DNA of 64,000 nucleotides. Source: Xiphophorus maculatus. Its lineage: Eukaryota; Chordata; Actinopteri; Cyprinodontiformes; Poeciliidae. A program made the position numbers and the translations under genes. Below, in pieces: positions 62,101 through 64,000 of the stretch (positions are counted from its first letter, which is position 1; each line of letters opens with the position of its first letter). The notes under the pieces are model-generated. The model was not told where the DNA came from and searched no databases. It saw nothing but the letters and a program-made list of their open reading frames with translations. The stretch is taken from NCBI RefSeq assembly GCF_002775205.1, contig NC_036461.1:6237015-6301014 (forward strand), given 5' to 3'.

Positions 62101-63526
62101 CCTCATTGATGTAATAGACATAATTAGTGTTAAGTGTTCAGTTCCCTCAGTCTTTTCTCCCAGCTGCTGTTCTGATTACGCCACAGTAGAGAGAAGCTGG
62201 ACAGGTAAGGAACTTCCTGCTTTACCTGTATTACGCTGCGCTCCACCCACTTTTCACATTTCCTGTTCTCCAAGAACCTTGCGACATGTTCAGAAAGTCT
62301 GATTTTCTGAAATAAATTCACCGACAAACACCTAAAGACATGTTAGACAGGATGACGTAAAATCTACCCCATAGCTGCTTCTGTAGGCATGTAGACATAC
62401 GTAGTTTTAACCCTGTAATTTCCTGTTGCTCACTGAATATCTACGCACTAAACATAGACTCAGAACAGCATCTGGCCCCTCCCTTCCTCACCTAAACATC
62501 AAACACACCAAACCTGTAAAATCCTGACTCTGATAGATTCCCAGACCCAAAACCTCTGGGGGAATTTCAGCTATGCAGTCAGAGTTTGTTCTTAGAATTT
62601 ATTTGCCAGTATAAACATGAGAGTCAGATGCAAGTTTCACTTCATCAGGCCAGCTGGAGGGGGAATGAGAAAAACATGCATGTAAATGGCTAGCTACCAT
62701 GCATTTTGCACATTTTTCTACTTCTGCTTGTGTTTCTGCTGTTTCTACAAAAAACCCAAATGCTTAAAGAAATGCCCAGATGTTTTTTTAGGCAACAAGT
62801 TAATGTTATTTGGTGTCTGGACAATGAGGCATTTCAAAAACCCTTCTGAATGTAACGTCAGAAATCAGCAGGCACCTGCCCCTCACCTAGCAACCCCAGG
62901 GAATCAAAGCCTGTTACCTAGCAACCCAACTGGAGTTCCATCAATCACCTAGCAATGCAAGTGGACCTCCAGCACATTTGGTCAGCTGGTTTTACCTCTG
63001 TACAATGGCTGCTGGTTTTGTTGTTGATTTACCATCCAGAAGCCACTTGCTGCATTCTTCCTGGTTGCGCATGAGGTTCTACTTCTGCTTTTCAAAGATG
63101 TATGGTTGTATAATTGCACATAGATTTGCAAATATTTTCACGTATGAGTGTAAACGTTGAGTTGCGGTGTGGCCATCAGCAGCTTATTTGGATTTAAAGT
63201 GACAAGATGCTGTAAAGCAGCTCATTCTGAAAGGAGTTCAGGACTGAGCAGATGAAAATGTAATTGTATGAGAATGATTTTGTGCAAGAAAATGTAATGA
63301 AAATGTTTTATAAAGTCCATAGACTAACTTTCTAACTTAGGAAGCATAATGGTTGACCTTTAAAAAGCTGATCTCGTGTCTGACGTCTGGCTGTTTTTAT
63401 CTGTATCCTAAGGTGGCCGTCTTGGAGATCCTCGGCGCTGTGTGTCTGGTCCCAGGAGGCCATAAGAAGGTCCTGAATGCCATGGTCCACTACCAGACAT
63501 TTGCCTCAGAGAGGACCCGCTTCCAG
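59142..63526 (+). CDS. daam1: Formin DAAM1, N-terminal six coding exons
   Basis: DAAM1 is a diaphanous-related formin linking Dishevelled and Rho to actin assembly in non-canonical Wnt/planar polarity. Coding exons: 59142-59312, 59394-59483, 60916-60987, 61107-61198, 61282-61501, 63413-63526, all in phase (253 residues); the rest lies beyond the right edge. The first coding exon starts 18 bases after an acceptor (ctctctctag), so an upstream 5' UTR exon exists. The exons cover the GTPase-binding/FH3 (armadillo) region: [66 protein letters not shown] and [30 protein letters not shown] and DYET favour DAAM1 over DAAM2, as does gpr135 next door. The N-terminal 45 residues differ strongly from mammalian DAAM1, which may mean a diverged teleost duplicate. 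Confidence 0.93.
61560..62035. mobile_element. MITE with GATTAATCG motifs in daam1 intron
   Basis: The left part aattattcgcgattaatcaa ... taatcgattaatcgtggcg is the approximate complement of the right part aattaatcgattaatcgtca ... aataatcgttagttccaac. A fragment of the same family is at 50800-50960. Confidence 0.65.
62640..63250 (+). mobile_element. X-box repeat, copy 6
   Basis: The most complete copy. It has gttatttggtgtctggacaa, an exact GTTACCTAGCAAC at 62913-62925, near matches at about 62883 and 62945, ttcaaagatgtatggttgt, and a tttaaagtgacaagatgc end followed by attctgaaaggagttcagga. It lies in the daam1 intron about 160 bases before the sixth coding exon. Confidence 0.75.
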
Positions 63527-64000
63527 GTCTGCTTTTCCCTCTGGCTTTTAACCAACCCTAACTGTACAGAAACCAAATCTCTGTTACCTTGTGGGAAGTT
63601 TTTATCAGTTTGAGAGATTTCTACTGGTCTCTGCAATTCTACGTATGGGAACCAGATATGAAAGTTAGATCTACAAAAATATTTCAACAATCTGCAAACT
63701 GCAGCTGAAAGTTCAGAGTCCGGATGAACAGCTTCTATTTGGTAAGTCTGCTGTTGCACACACAGGAATTCAACCAAAGGCATTCACATGATGCAAGCAT
63801 TGAACAAATACAACTAGAAAATAAAAGTTTGGTCCCCTGCTAGAAGGTAGAGAAGAAAAAAGAAATCTCACTTTTGATTTTTAAATCTGAAAACTTGAAT
63901 AGTAACGAGTCTGTGGGCTGACAGAGAGTTGATTTTGTTTCTGGTGAACCGTTTTTGTCTTGATTTGGACATGTTTCCGATCAGATTACAACACATTTTC

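Overview
The window is vertebrate nuclear DNA from a ray-finned fish. The genes are spliced with GT-AG (once GC-AG) introns, the proteins match vertebrate families closely, and the introns are packed with short palindromic DNA transposons and truncated LINE tails typical of teleosts. A spiny-rayed teleost is my best guess; the sequence alone does not fix the species.

Layout. (1) 837-16430, +: the 3' nineteen exons of enpep (glutamyl aminopeptidase); only the signal-anchor exon seems to lie off the left edge. (2) 18075-23376, -: a five-exon lrit3-like gene (LRR + Ig) that ends before the FN3 and transmembrane part of the human protein and uses one GC-AG intron. (3) 25164-26973, +: two-exon fam241a (C4orf32). 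(4) 27-32.6 kb: gene-free and repeat-rich, holding a long fold-back element with 42-bp minisatellites in both arms and a LINE inserted at its apex. (5) 32639-37625, -: seven-exon jkamp. (6) about 38.8-45.7 kb: no convincing protein. It has a GC-rich start, exon-like blocks with splice signals, a 12-unit array of a hairpin-bearing motif, a 70-bp triplication, tandemly duplicated exon-like modules and a 1.4-kb palindrome; it may be a non-coding RNA locus. (7) 45.7-51.8 kb: repeats, then the GC-rich upstream region of gpr135. (8) 51874-53247, +: intronless gpr135. (9) 59142-63526, +: the first six coding exons of daam1, running off the right edge.

enpep, lrit3 and fam241a belong to the human 4q25 neighbourhood, while jkamp, gpr135 and daam1 belong to human 14q23. 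The window therefore spans a junction of two conserved blocks, inside the repeat-rich gap between fam241a and jkamp. The genes are ordinary host genes and do not form one pathway: a cell-surface peptidase acting on angiotensin-like peptides, a photoreceptor-type adhesion protein, a small membrane protein, an ER-membrane ERAD/JNK protein, an orphan GPCR and a formin of planar-polarity signalling.

The least explained parts are the tandemly structured locus at 38.8-45.7 kb, the fold-back element at 30.8-32.1 kb, and a dispersed repeat that carries exact RFX X-box palindromes into several introns.
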